The translations under genes were made by a program, and so were the position numbers. A DNA stretch of 64,000 nt. It comes from Oscillospiraceae bacterium. Lineage in GTDB: Bacteria; Bacillota; Clostridia; Oscillospirales; Acutalibacteraceae. Below the pieces are notes generated by a model. It was not told where the DNA came from and searched no databases. It was given only the letters and a program-made list of their open reading frames with translations. The DNA lies in contig JAIRPV010000015.1 in NCBI GenBank assembly GCA_031256825.1, positions 62,001-126,000 on the forward strand, written 5' to 3'. The number at the start of each line of letters is the position of its first letter. The stretch's first letter is position 1. Shown here piece by piece: positions 1 to 7,280 of this stretch.

Positions 1-2
1 TG

Positions 3-491
3 GGGCAGCGCCGCCTGCTCTCGCTTTACGCGCAGCTGACCTATGTGACCAACGAGGAATGCGACGACGGGTTCCGTGTATATTGCACATTTGAGGGCGG
101 CACAACTTATTTGGTAGAAATTCTTACCTCGAATTTTATTGCCCTGCCCCGCTGGTATATTTTGGGCGAAAACGGCACCGCGCGGGCGCGCGGCTTCCGC
201 GGCGGCTGCGACATTGTGAACGTTGCGCGCTGGCAAGAGCTGGAAGCCGTGCCGGTGCAGGCGGGCGTTGGCCTGACGAAAACCATGGCGCCGCGCAACC
301 GCAAAAACCTGCGCCGGAGTCGCCTGCGGCAGCCGAAAGACGACTGGGCGGGGTATTACCGCAATATCTATGATGTTTTGCGCGCCGGCGCGCCGCCGGA
401 TGTGACGCTGGAGCAGCAAAGGCGATTGCTGCGGGTCATCGAAGCGATTTTTGTGTCGGCGCAAGAAAACCGCGCTGTGGAAGTGGAATAA
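3..491 (+). CDS. Gfo/Idh/MocA-family oxidoreductase, 5'-truncated by the window edge
   Basis: Only the C-terminal ~160 residues are present. The frame is open from base 3, so the GTG at 45 is probably internal. The visible part resembles the C-terminal alpha/beta domain of NAD(P)-dependent Gfo/Idh/MocA oxidoreductases: strands such as TTYLVEILTSNF and the segment WYILGENGTARARG, where the family has its substrate-facing sheet. The Rossmann domain lies outside the window, so the cofactor motif cannot be seen and the substrate is unknown. Another member of the family is fused into the protein at 55667-57649. A strong terminator starts two bases after the stop, so this is the last gene of its transcript. 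Family assignment is by recognition and moderately sure. Confidence 0.65.
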   Translation, partial: GQRRLLSLYAQLTYVTNEECDDGFRVYCTFEGGTTYLVEILTSNFIALPRWYILGENGTARARGFRGGCDIVNVARWQELEAVPVQAGVGLTKTMAPRNRKNLRRSRLRQPKDDWAGYYRNIYDVLRAGAPPDVTLEQQRRLLRVIEAIFVSAQENRAVEVE

Positions 492-493
492 GC

Positions 494-523
494 AACATCC
501 CCCTCTTATGGGGGATGTTTTTT
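494..523 (+). terminator. Rho-independent terminator
   Basis: A perfect 10-bp inverted repeat AACATCCCCC / GGGGGATGTT with the 6-base loop TCTTAT is followed by a T run. It closes the oxidoreductase gene and also faces the end of the minus-strand kinase gene, so it may act in both directions. Confidence 0.9.
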
Positions 524-539
524 ATGGGGGGCAACGGCA

Positions 540-1453
540 TTACCGCCGGAATATCTGCACCGCGTTGTGCACGTTTTCGATCACCACTTTGGTGTGCTCG
601 CCCGCGTATTCGCCGTCGATGGTCCAGGGGATGGGTTCGTCGAACTCAAATTCCGCGCGGCTGGTGTGCAGCATGCGCAGATAATCGTAGTTAAAGTCGC
701 GCGCGAGGGCCTTGACGATGGTATTGGCAAATTGCGCCACATCGCGGGGATACTGGATCATTATCAATTCAAAGCGGCCGTCGTTCAAGCCCACTTCGCG
801 GCGCTTGATCTTAATGGAGCCAGCCACAGAAACGGAGTTGCTCACACCGCAGTAGATCAAATCGTCTTCGGCCTCAAAGCCTTCGGCTGTTTTGATTTTG
901 GTGTGAATGGGCCGGATTTTTCCAATCACCTTCGCGGCCTGCAACAGATAGGCCGTGTGGCCCAGCCGGTTCTTGAGTTTTTGCGGGGTTTCGTAAGATG
1001 TGTCGGTAAACGCGCCGTAAGAAGCTGTGTAGCAAAAATACGGGCCGCCGTTGAACCGCCCCATGTCGTTCCAGAGCGGCTGGCCGTTGAGAATGATATC
1101 AATGGCTTCTTTGTGCTGTTGACCGGGATGCACAGCGTCTGGGCAAGATCGTTGGTGGATCCGGATGGGATATAGCCCAGCAGCGGGCGGCGTTCGAGGG
1201 ACATAACGCCGTTCACGGTTTCGTTGAACGTGCCGTCGCCGCCCCGGCAGACAACAATATCAAAATCCATGCCGCGGCGGCGGACGATGTCGGTGGCGTC
1301 GCCCGGGCCCCGGGTGGTAAAGACCGTGGTTTCCAGCCCGCTGGTGCTGAACAGATCAGCAATGTCGAACAACTGCGTTTTTGTGGTGCGCTTGCCTGAC
1401 GTTGGGTTGATCACCACAAGCGCTTTTTTTCCTTCAAAAAAATTTTTCAGCAT
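540..1453 (-). pseudogene. YegS/DagK-family diacylglycerol or lipid kinase, frameshifted
   Basis: The ATG at 1453 has a GAGGTG ribosome site. The first half reads as a DAGK catalytic domain: VVINPTSGK (nucleotide-binding start of the family), CRGGDGTFNETVNG (GGDGT ATP motif) and GYIPSGSTNDLAQTL (P-x-GTxND-type motif). Around 1110-1121 the frame is lost. The rest (EAIDIILNG, GGPYFCYTASYGAFTDTSY, a substrate-domain beta sandwich, and the final WTIDGEY region) continues in the next frame to the stop at 540. Joining the frames gives about 305 residues, normal for the family, and one missing base in the AACAGCACAAAG stretch explains the shift. The function would be ATP-dependent phosphorylation of diacylglycerol or a related lipid at the membrane. 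Because both halves are otherwise well conserved, this is either a very recent mutation or a sequencing error. Confidence 0.85.
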
Positions 1454-1549
1454 ACGGTACACCTCACAATGCCATACTATGTCTAACATCTTTTGTTGAG
1501 CGCTGCCTGCCTGGCAGCCAAATCATCCGGATCGGAGGCCCTGTCCAAC

Positions 1550-1705
1550 ATGAAATCAGGCGGAAAGCAACCAAAAACCCTCAGCGAAGCAAAAACCCTG
1601 CCCGGCCACGCGCCCGACAAGCGCCGCCAGAAAGGCCGCGCCGCCGAGCAAAGCGATCGCAATGTGGAGCGCGCGAAACATTGGGTGGATGAACACAAAA
1701 GCTAG
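1550..1705 (+). CDS. Small basic protein, CPC_1213-like
   Basis: This 51-residue ORF has a GGAGG ribosome site 11 bases before its ATG. It is hydrophilic and rich in Lys/Arg/Glu, and ends in NVERAKHWVDEHKS. That tail resembles the NVEHAKxWVDENxK ending of a family of tiny conserved clostridial proteins annotated CPC_1213; the function of that family is unknown. There is no signal peptide or membrane segment. The longer upstream frame (TTG at 1493) has no ribosome site. The resemblance of the tail is the main support; the call is otherwise based on the ribosome site and codon pattern. Confidence 0.55.
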   Translation: MKSGGKQPKTLSEAKTLPGHAPDKRRQKGRAAEQSDRNVERAKHWVDEHKS

Positions 1706-1779
1706 GCGGGGAACAGGACGTCAGGGGCAGGGGGCAGGATAGCCGCTCTCCTGCCTCCTGATACCTGTCCGCCGCTAGC
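1701..1779. repeat. Long imperfect inverted repeat between convergent genes
   Basis: GCTAG at 1701 pairs with CTAGC ending at 1779. Nested inside are GGCGG/CCGCC, ACAGG/CCTGT, TCAGG/CCTGA and GGCAGGA/TCCTGCC around a short loop near 1741-1748. The structure fills the gap between the small plus-strand gene and the minus-strand ylmC-like gene and overlaps the small gene's last codons. There is no T tract, so it is not a classical terminator. It may be a REP/MITE-like palindrome or a transcript-end stabiliser. Confidence 0.6.
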
Positions 1780-1785
1780 TGGGTG

Positions 1786-2067
1786 TTACCTGAAAAATCC
1801 GCCGCGCGGCGCCGTTGGCGGCATCACATGCGTATAGCTGCACAAAATGATATCGTCGCCAATCACCTCGATATCCTCCCAGCGCACATAGCATTCCTCC
1901 CGCGAGAAGAAGCCCATAACGCGCGGGCGGCCCATCACCACCAGCGCCAGCACGCAGCCGGTGCAGGTGTCGATCTGGCAATCCACCACATTGCCCAGGC
2001 GCACGCCTGTTTTTTTGTTGATCACATCTTTGTTGCGCAAATCCGTAATACAGCAGTGCATCTCCAT
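1786..2067 (-). CDS. YlmC/YmxH-family sporulation protein (PRC-barrel)
   Basis: This 93-residue protein matches the YlmC/YmxH family of endospore formers: an N-terminal ITDLRNKDVINKKTG segment, a GxxLGxVxDxxID-like turn (RLGNVVDCQID), and a C-terminal YVRWEDIEVIGDDIIL strand pair typical of a PRC-barrel. Members are small cytosolic proteins linked to sporulation, with no established enzymatic role. The start at 2067 is chosen for the GGGGG stretch before it; an in-frame ATG two codons on (2061) is possible. It follows the GH27 gene on the same strand by about 80 bases and may share its transcript. It supports an endospore-forming host. Confidence 0.85.
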   Translation of the reverse strand: MEMHCCITDLRNKDVINKKTGVRLGNVVDCQIDTCTGCVLALVVMGRPRVMGFFSREECYVRWEDIEVIGDDIILCSYTHVMPPTAPRGGFFR

Positions 2068-2147
2068 ACCCCCGCAGACGGCCGCAGCGGCCTTTTTTTC
2101 ATATCTATGCGGGGCCGCCCCGGTTCATACGCACCGGAGCCGTTTTC

Positions 2148-3896
2148 TTATTCTTCCGGCGCAACAGAAACGCGGTAGACCTTCACGCCGTGGGGCGGCA
2201 CCACGCAGTGCAGCTCTTCGGGAACCGTTTCGGTGCGCTTTGTCCAAAGATCCGTTACAACATAGGCTTTCGCGAAGGGCAAGTTAACGTCTCCGCGGGC
2301 GGCAGCCATATGCAGCTTCAGGCCGAAGGGCTTCGACTCCCCCGATTTGTTGAAGAAGCACACAGCCACGTCGCCGTTGGCCAGGGGCTTTAGCAGGGTA
2401 TCCTGCAAGCCCGTGGTTGCAATGCGGCGGCACTGCACGCCCAGGGGATCCTGATCGATGGCAATCATATCTTTGTTGGTCAGAATCTGCCAGGCCGAGT
2501 TTTCTGTTTGGATGCTGCCGTCGGGCCGGAGGAAGGTGCGCACGTCGTTGCCAAGAATCAGCGGCGCGGCCATCATACACCAAAGGCTGAAGTGCGCTTT
2601 GTTTTCTTCAAAGTTCAGCGCGCCGTTGCCCACCTCCAGCATATCCGGGTCGTTCCAGCCGCCTGGCCCGGCATGTTCCCAGAGCCGCACGTTTAGCTCA
2701 TAAATGGCCAGAATAGAGGGCCAGACCGCTTTGATATCCAGCGTTGTGCGCCAAAGGTTGCCCGCCTTGCGCCCCCACTTCCAGGGCAGATTAAAGCCCC
2801 ACTCGCAGATGGAATAGACGATTTTCTTTTCGGGCACGCCCGCCGCAGCGGCATAGGCGCTGGTGGCCTTTTGCAGTTCGCGGCCCATTTTGGCGTATTG
2901 ATACGCCGACGAATCGAACCGTGACGCGATAGGGTTATAAATCTTGATGCTGTTAAAGCCGCGCTTCAGGGGCACCAGCAACTGGTGGCGGCCCTCTTTC
3001 GTGATCGCCCAGGTGGGCGGAACGATGGTGTCGGCGGCAAACTGGCCGTTGATTTCAATCACGGCAAATTTTTCGCTGTGACTTTTTTTGCGGATGCAAA
3101 GCGTCAGCGCATAAACGCCGTCTTCCTCCGCGTAAACCTGCTCAAACGTGGCCGCCCCGCCCGCATACGAAAGCCCCGCGATATACTTGCCCGTTTCCAT
3201 CTTGTCGTCGTCTACGATGACGGCGCCGCCCTCGAGCACAGCGTCTTCGGCCTCATAAACCGCTTCTTCGCCGGAGCCCAGTGGGCTCACAGCCAGTTTT
3301 TCGATACAGGGCGCGCGCATGGGCAATATTTTGTGGTGGCAGAAGTCGTATTTGAAATAGGCGATGCCCCATTCGGCAAACGTGCGCGCGTCAACAGCCT
3401 CGTGGCCGAGGCTTGCCGGCAAATCTTCGCAGGTCAGCGTGCCGTTGGATGAATAAATGCCAAGCTCCAGGCCCTTTGCGTTCACCTTTTGCGCCAGAGC
3501 GGCAATGCCGCTGGGGAAGGTGGCGAAATCCGCTTGCAGACGGCCGTTCGCGTCGCGCTGGGCGCTTTGCCAGCAGTCGTCGATGTTGACGTACCGATAG
3601 CCCGCCGCGGCCAGGCCGCTTTTTTCCATCGCGTCGGCAATTTCCAGCACCAGCTGCTCGCTGATGCGGTTGTGGAAGGTATTCCAGCTGCTCCAGCCCA
3701 TGGGCGGGGTCAGCGCCGCGCCGTTGTTGTAATCCTCCCCCAGGTCAATATTTACCTTTGCCATTTGAGTCACCTGCTTGAGATCCACAGGCAGTTCTTC
3801 TATTCTGCGCTCGCGGGCCGCCTTGCCCAGCAGCTTGCCCAGCGCGAACCCGCCAGCCAGCACGCCGGCGCCCCGAATCACATGTTTCGTTGCCAT
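2148..3896 (-). CDS. GH27-family alpha-galactosidase-like glycoside hydrolase with inserted CBM-like domain
   Basis: The ATG at 3896 follows a perfect AAGGAGG; a longer frame to 3938 has no ribosome site. The 582-residue protein begins with a hydrophobic stretch (GAGVLAGGFALGKLLG) that may be a membrane or export segment. The catalytic (beta/alpha)8 barrel then starts with LTPPMGWSSWNTF, the signature of GH27. YFKYDFC near residue 184 carries the nucleophile Asp, and WNDPDMLEVGN near 415 carries the acid/base region. Between these, about residues 215-330 form an extra beta-rich domain starting VYEAEDAVLEGG that resembles CBM35/CBM6 modules. The C-terminal beta-sandwich ends VPPHGVKVYRV. Expected role: release of terminal alpha-galactosyl (or alpha-N-acetylgalactosaminyl) residues from glycans. 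A TATAAT box (3927-3932) lies upstream with only a weak -35. Confidence 0.85.
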   Translation of the reverse strand: MATKHVIRGAGVLAGGFALGKLLGKAARERRIEELPVDLKQVTQMAKVNIDLGEDYNNGAALTPPMGWSSWNTFHNRISEQLVLEIADAMEKSGLAAAGYRYVNIDDCWQSAQRDANGRLQADFATFPSGIAALAQKVNAKGLELGIYSSNGTLTCEDLPASLGHEAVDARTFAEWGIAYFKYDFCHHKILPMRAPCIEKLAVSPLGSGEEAVYEAEDAVLEGGAVIVDDDKMETGKYIAGLSYAGGAATFEQVYAEEDGVYALTLCIRKKSHSEKFAVIEINGQFAADTIVPPTWAITKEGRHQLLVPLKRGFNSIKIYNPIASRFDSSAYQYAKMGRELQKATSAYAAAAGVPEKKIVYSICEWGFNLPWKWGRKAGNLWRTTLDIKAVWPSILAIYELNVRLWEHAGPGGWNDPDMLEVGNGALNFEENKAHFSLWCMMAAPLILGNDVRTFLRPDGSIQTENSAWQILTNKDMIAIDQDPLGVQCRRIATTGLQDTLLKPLANGDVAVCFFNKSGESKPFGLKLHMAAARGDVNLPFAKAYVVTDLWTKRTETVPEELHCVVPPHGVKVYRVSVAPEE

Positions 3897-4037
3897 GCGT
3901 TTTCCTCCTTCATCTGGTCTGTTTCTATTATAGTACATTTCCCGGAAAAAGAAAAGATATTTTTTGCGAAAATTCCGGAATTTTTTCTTGACAATCTGTC
4001 GCGGGAGGGGTAAGATGATAAGAGCGCCGGTTTGCGC

Positions 4038-4730
4038 CTACAAAACCTGCTTTGCTTCTTGCCTTTCGGCGAACGAAGCGCACAGCTCCGCCAGGCAGCA
4101 ATCCCCGCACCGGGGCCGCCGCGCCACGCACACCGCCCGGCCATGCAAAACGCACCGGTGGCAAAAATCGTTGCTCCGCGCCGGATCGAGCAACTCGATC
4201 AGGGAACGTTCCACTTTGGCCGGATCCTGCGTGCGCACCAGGCCGAGCAGGTTGGCAATGCGGATCAGGTGCGTATCCGCCACAACGGCGGGCAGCCGAA
4301 ACACGTCGCCCCGGATGAGGTTCGCGGTTTTGCGGCCAACGCCGGGCAGGGCGGTGAGTTCTTCCATCGATTGCGGCACCTGCCCCCCGTGGCGCGCTAA
4401 GATCATCTGCGCCATGCCAATCAAGTCGCGCGATTTCGTATGGTAAAAACCGCAGGAATGAATGAGCGCCTCCACTTCTTCCGCCGCCGCGCCCGCCATT
4501 TCAGCCGCGCCGGGGAAGCGCGCGAACAGCGCCGGGGTCACCTGATTCACCCGCGCGTCGGTGCACTGGGCCGAAAGGCGCGTTGCCACAAGCAGCTGGA
4601 AGGGATCCGTGTATTCCAGCGAGCAAATCGCTTCCGGGTACGCCGCCTCCAGGCGCCGCGTCACCGCAGCGGCTTTTTCGCGCAGCGCTTGCGCATTATT
4701 TTCACACTGTGAGGTTTCTATGTTCCACAC
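4038..4730 (-). CDS. nth: Endonuclease III, base-excision DNA repair glycosylase/AP lyase
   Basis: The protein has the whole Nth layout: LLVATRLSAQCTDARVN near the N-terminus, the helix-hairpin-helix LPGVGRKTAN whose Lys is the Schiff-base nucleophile, VADTHLIRIANLLGL with the catalytic Asp, and a C-terminal C-x6-C-x2-C-x5-C iron-sulphur loop. It removes oxidised pyrimidines and cleaves the abasic site by beta-elimination. The start is uncertain. The GTG at 4730 gives about 230 residues, normal for the family, but has a poor ribosome site. The larger frame reaching 5180 runs antisense through the transporter and is not credible. The 5' end overlaps the divergently transcribed chromate-transporter gene by 11 bases. 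Confidence 0.88.
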   Translation of the reverse strand: MWNIETSQCENNAQALREKAAAVTRRLEAAYPEAICSLEYTDPFQLLVATRLSAQCTDARVNQVTPALFARFPGAAEMAGAAAEEVEALIHSCGFYHTKSRDLIGMAQMILARHGGQVPQSMEELTALPGVGRKTANLIRGDVFRLPAVVADTHLIRIANLLGLVRTQDPAKVERSLIELLDPARSNDFCHRCVLHGRAVCVARRPRCGDCCLAELCASFAERQEAKQVL

Positions 4731-5304
4731 CCTCTTTCTGCTTATGTACGAATTTTTTTGCACCGGCCTTTTCGCCATTGGCGGGGGGCTGGCTACCATC
4801 CCGTTTTTGCAGAGCATCGGCCGCCGTCGGCCGGGCTGGTATACCAGCGCGCAGCTGGGCAATATGATCGCCGCTTCGCAGTGCGCGCCGGGGCCGCTGG
4901 GCACAAACATGGCCACGTTCGTGGGATTCACCGTGGGCGGCTGGGCGGGGGCGCTGCTGAGCGTGCTGGCGCTGATGGCTCCCACCGTGCTGGTGGATTT
5001 GGCTGTGGCCCATGTGATGGAGCGCTTCCGGGGCGCGGAAAAAGTGGAAAAAGTGATGGAATACCTGCGGCCCGTCAGCGCGGGGCTGATCTGCGCGGCC
5101 GCCTTCGCGCTGCTCCAAATTTCGCTGGGCAGCGGCGCCTGGAACTGGCGCGCGCCCGCCACGTGGCCGCGCTGGTTCAACTGGCCGTGCTGCGCGCTTT
5201 ACGCCGCGCTGCTGCCGTTTGCCCTCTGGAAGAAGCTGAAAAAAATCCATCCCATTGCCTACATCGCTGCGGGGGCCGCTGTTGGGATGCTCTTCAAGTT
5301 TTAG
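4720..5304 (+). CDS. Chromate transporter half-protein, ChrA/CHR family
   Basis: This 194-residue membrane protein starts at the ATG at 4720 behind a GAGG ribosome site. The N-terminus FFCTGLFAIGGGLATIPFL is the CHR-domain signature (F-x-x-GxxxxGGGxAxxPxL), followed by QCAPGPLGTNMATFVGF, the family's conserved xPGP/xxN stretch, and four to five further hydrophobic helices. Half-size CHR proteins normally occur as adjacent pairs that assemble into an antiporter for chromate (or an unknown physiological anion). Here the partner gene lies head-on (5294-5836, minus), with the two stop codons overlapping. Larger frames beginning at 4561 are antisense to nth and were not used. Confidence 0.88.
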   Translation: MFHTLFLLMYEFFCTGLFAIGGGLATIPFLQSIGRRRPGWYTSAQLGNMIAASQCAPGPLGTNMATFVGFTVGGWAGALLSVLALMAPTVLVDLAVAHVMERFRGAEKVEKVMEYLRPVSAGLICAAAFALLQISLGSGAWNWRAPATWPRWFNWPCCALYAALLPFALWKKLKKIHPIAYIAAGAAVGMLFKF

Positions 5305-5836
5305 CTTTGGGCCGCTTCAGCATGCCGAACAGGCCCAAAATAACAGCGCCGAGCACCACCCAAACTGGATTTGCCCCGAAGATTGCCACAACAACGAAAG
5401 CCGCCGCCGTCAGCAGCAGCTGCCACCAGCGCTTTGTGCTTTCGCGCACGATATTCACAACGGAGGCCGTCAATAACGCGCACACCGCAACGCGCACCCC
5501 CGCGAAGGCCGATTGCACCAGAGGAATATCCGTCGCGTGCCGCAGCACCGTTGCCACCAGCAGCATCAGCACCACGCCGGGTGTAATCACCCCCAGCGGG
5601 GCGAGCACAGCCCCCGGCACTTTGCCTTTGCGGTAGCCGATGAACGCTGCCACATCCACGGCAATTACCCCGGGCGTGCACTGTCCCACAGCGTAATAGT
5701 CAAGGATTTCCGCCTTTGTGCACCACTGCCGCCGCCCGATGATTTCGCGTTCGAGCATGGGGAACATAGAAAGCCCGCCGCCAAACGTCAGCAGGCCAAC
5801 TTTCAGAAAGCTCAAATATAATTGAAGATAAAGCAT
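5294..5836 (-). CDS. Chromate transporter half-protein, ChrA/CHR family (partner)
   Basis: The ATG at 5836 has a GAGGGGGG site. The 180-residue protein shows the same CHR signature (FLKVGLLTFGGGLSMFPML), then VGQCTPGVIAVDVAAFIGY, where the family has QxxPGPxxxxxAxxxG, and further hydrophobic helices ending in a basic tail (KRPKAKT). It is the likely second half of the transporter encoded on the opposite strand. The two genes overlap by 11 bases at their 3' ends, so full-length mRNAs would be complementary there. Its own promoter is at 5868-5896. Confidence 0.88.
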   Translation of the reverse strand: MLYLQLYLSFLKVGLLTFGGGLSMFPMLEREIIGRRQWCTKAEILDYYAVGQCTPGVIAVDVAAFIGYRKGKVPGAVLAPLGVITPGVVLMLLVATVLRHATDIPLVQSAFAGVRVAVCALLTASVVNIVRESTKRWWQLLLTAAAFVVVAIFGANPVWVVLGAVILGLFGMLKRPKAKT

Positions 5837-5867
5837 CGCGCCCCCCTCGTCTGCTTTTGCTGTTTCT

Positions 5868-5896
5868 ATTATAACGAATTTTTCGCCGCGGCGCAA
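5868..5896 (-). promoter_or_regulatory. Sigma-A promoter of the minus-strand chromate transporter
   Basis: On the minus strand TTGCGC (5891-5896), a 17-base spacer and TATAAT (5868-5873) sit 32 bases before the start codon. Confidence 0.75.
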
Positions 5897-5947
5897 GCCC
5901 TGCCGCAAAAAAAATTCATCTTTTGCTTACAATTTGCCCAAAACCCC

Positions 5948-5976
5948 TTGCAAAACCTGTCATTTTGCGTTATAAT
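5948..5976 (+). promoter_or_regulatory. Sigma-A promoter of ackA
   Basis: TTGCAA (5948-5953), a 17-base spacer and TATAAT (5971-5976) lie 44 bases before the ackA start. It is divergent from the chromate-transporter promoter, about 50 bases away. Confidence 0.8.
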
Positions 5977-6020
5977 AAAATGCAGATTCAAAATTCTCAA
6001 GCAAAGTTGGAGGTCGTTCT

Positions 6021-7244
6021 TTGGACATTTTGGTGATTAACGCGGGCAGTTCTTCTTTAAAGTATCAGCTCATCGACATGGAAACGGAGGCGGTGCTCGC
6101 CAGCGGCGGCTGCGAACGCATTGGCCTGGACGGCAGCCGTCTGGAGGCAAAACTCCCCGGCGGCGCAAAAATTACGTATGAACTCACGATGCACAACCAC
6201 ACGGAAGCCTTTTTGGCTGTAACAAAAGCGCTCACCGAAGGCGAGAGCAAGGTGATCGACTCGCTGGGCTGTATCCAGGCCGTTGGGCACCGCGTGGTGC
6301 AGGGCGGGCCAAAATTGCAGGAAAGCGTGCTCATCGACGACGCGGTGCTCGCGGAAATTGAGCGAAACGCCGATTTTGCGCCGCTGCACAACCCCGCGCA
6401 TGTGCAGGGCATTCGCGCCTGCCAGCAAGTGTTTGGGCCGGGCGTGCCGCAGGCCGCTGTGTTCGACACCGCGTTCCACGCCACCCTGCCGCCCGAGGCC
6501 TATCTGTTCCCGCTGCCCTATGAATATTACGAAAAGTATCAGCTGCGCCGCTTTGGCTTCCACGGCACTTCGCACAAGTTTGTCAGCCGCCGCTGCGCGA
6601 AGGTGATGGGCGTGCCGCTGCGCGAACTAAAAATTATCACATGTCACCTGGGGAACGGTTCTTCCATCACGGCGGTGAAAAACGGCCTGTCGGTCGATAC
6701 CAGCATGGGGCTTACGCCCCTCGACGGCTTCCTGATGGGCACGCGCTGCGGCGCCGTTGATCCCTCGGCGATCCTCTACCTCATGGCAAAGGAGGGCTGG
6801 GACATCAATCAGACCAGCGACGTGCTGAACAAACGCAGCGGCGCGCTGGGCGTTTCTGGCATTTCCAGCGACGATCGCGACGTAAAGGCCGCCGCGGAAG
6901 ATCCCGGCCATCCCTTGCAGCAGCGCGCGGCCCTGGCGCGCGGCATCCAGCGCTATCAGGTGCGCAAGTTCATCGGCGCCTACGCTGCGGCCATGAACGG
7001 CGTGGACGCGATTGTATTCACCGGCGGCATTGGCGAAAACACAACGGACTTGAGGGCGCACATCTGCCGCAACCTCACCTATTTGGGCGTTAAGTTCGAC
7101 GCGGAAGCCAACGAGCGCTGCATCCGGGGGGTGGAAGGGGAAATCTCCGCGCCTGGTTCAAAAGTGCGCGTGTTTGTGCTGCCCACCAACGAAGAGCTGT
7201 TGATTGCGCGCGAAACGCAGGCCCTGGCGGAAGATCTGATATAG
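6021..7244 (+). CDS. ackA: Acetate kinase
   Basis: This 407-residue protein starts at a TTG (6021) placed seven bases after GGAGG, where the family N-terminus DILVINAGSSSLKYQL begins. Diagnostic motifs follow in order: VFDTAFHATLP, RRFGFHGTSHKFVSRR, CHLGNGSSITAV, DTSMGLTPLDGFLMGTR and FTGGIGENT. The enzyme interconverts acetyl phosphate and ADP with acetate and ATP, the substrate-level phosphorylation step of fermentative acetate production. The usual partner pta is not in the window. It has its own promoter and no clear operon partner except possibly the FAD oxidoreductase 36 bases downstream. Confidence 0.97.
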   Translation: MDILVINAGSSSLKYQLIDMETEAVLASGGCERIGLDGSRLEAKLPGGAKITYELTMHNHTEAFLAVTKALTEGESKVIDSLGCIQAVGHRVVQGGPKLQESVLIDDAVLAEIERNADFAPLHNPAHVQGIRACQQVFGPGVPQAAVFDTAFHATLPPEAYLFPLPYEYYEKYQLRRFGFHGTSHKFVSRRCAKVMGVPLRELKIITCHLGNGSSITAVKNGLSVDTSMGLTPLDGFLMGTRCGAVDPSAILYLMAKEGWDINQTSDVLNKRSGALGVSGISSDDRDVKAAAEDPGHPLQQRAALARGIQRYQVRKFIGAYAAAMNGVDAIVFTGGIGENTTDLRAHICRNLTYLGVKFDAEANERCIRGVEGEISAPGSKVRVFVLPTNEELLIARETQALAEDLI

Positions 7245-7280
7245 ACGCCGCAGGCTGATTCTTTGAATACGGGTTCTGAA

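Noticed and set aside
2078..2099. Plus-strand terminator GGCC-GCAGC-GGCC with T7
   Set aside because: The stem is only four strong pairs and no plus-strand gene ends before it. It overlaps the upstream region of ylmC, so it was not called.
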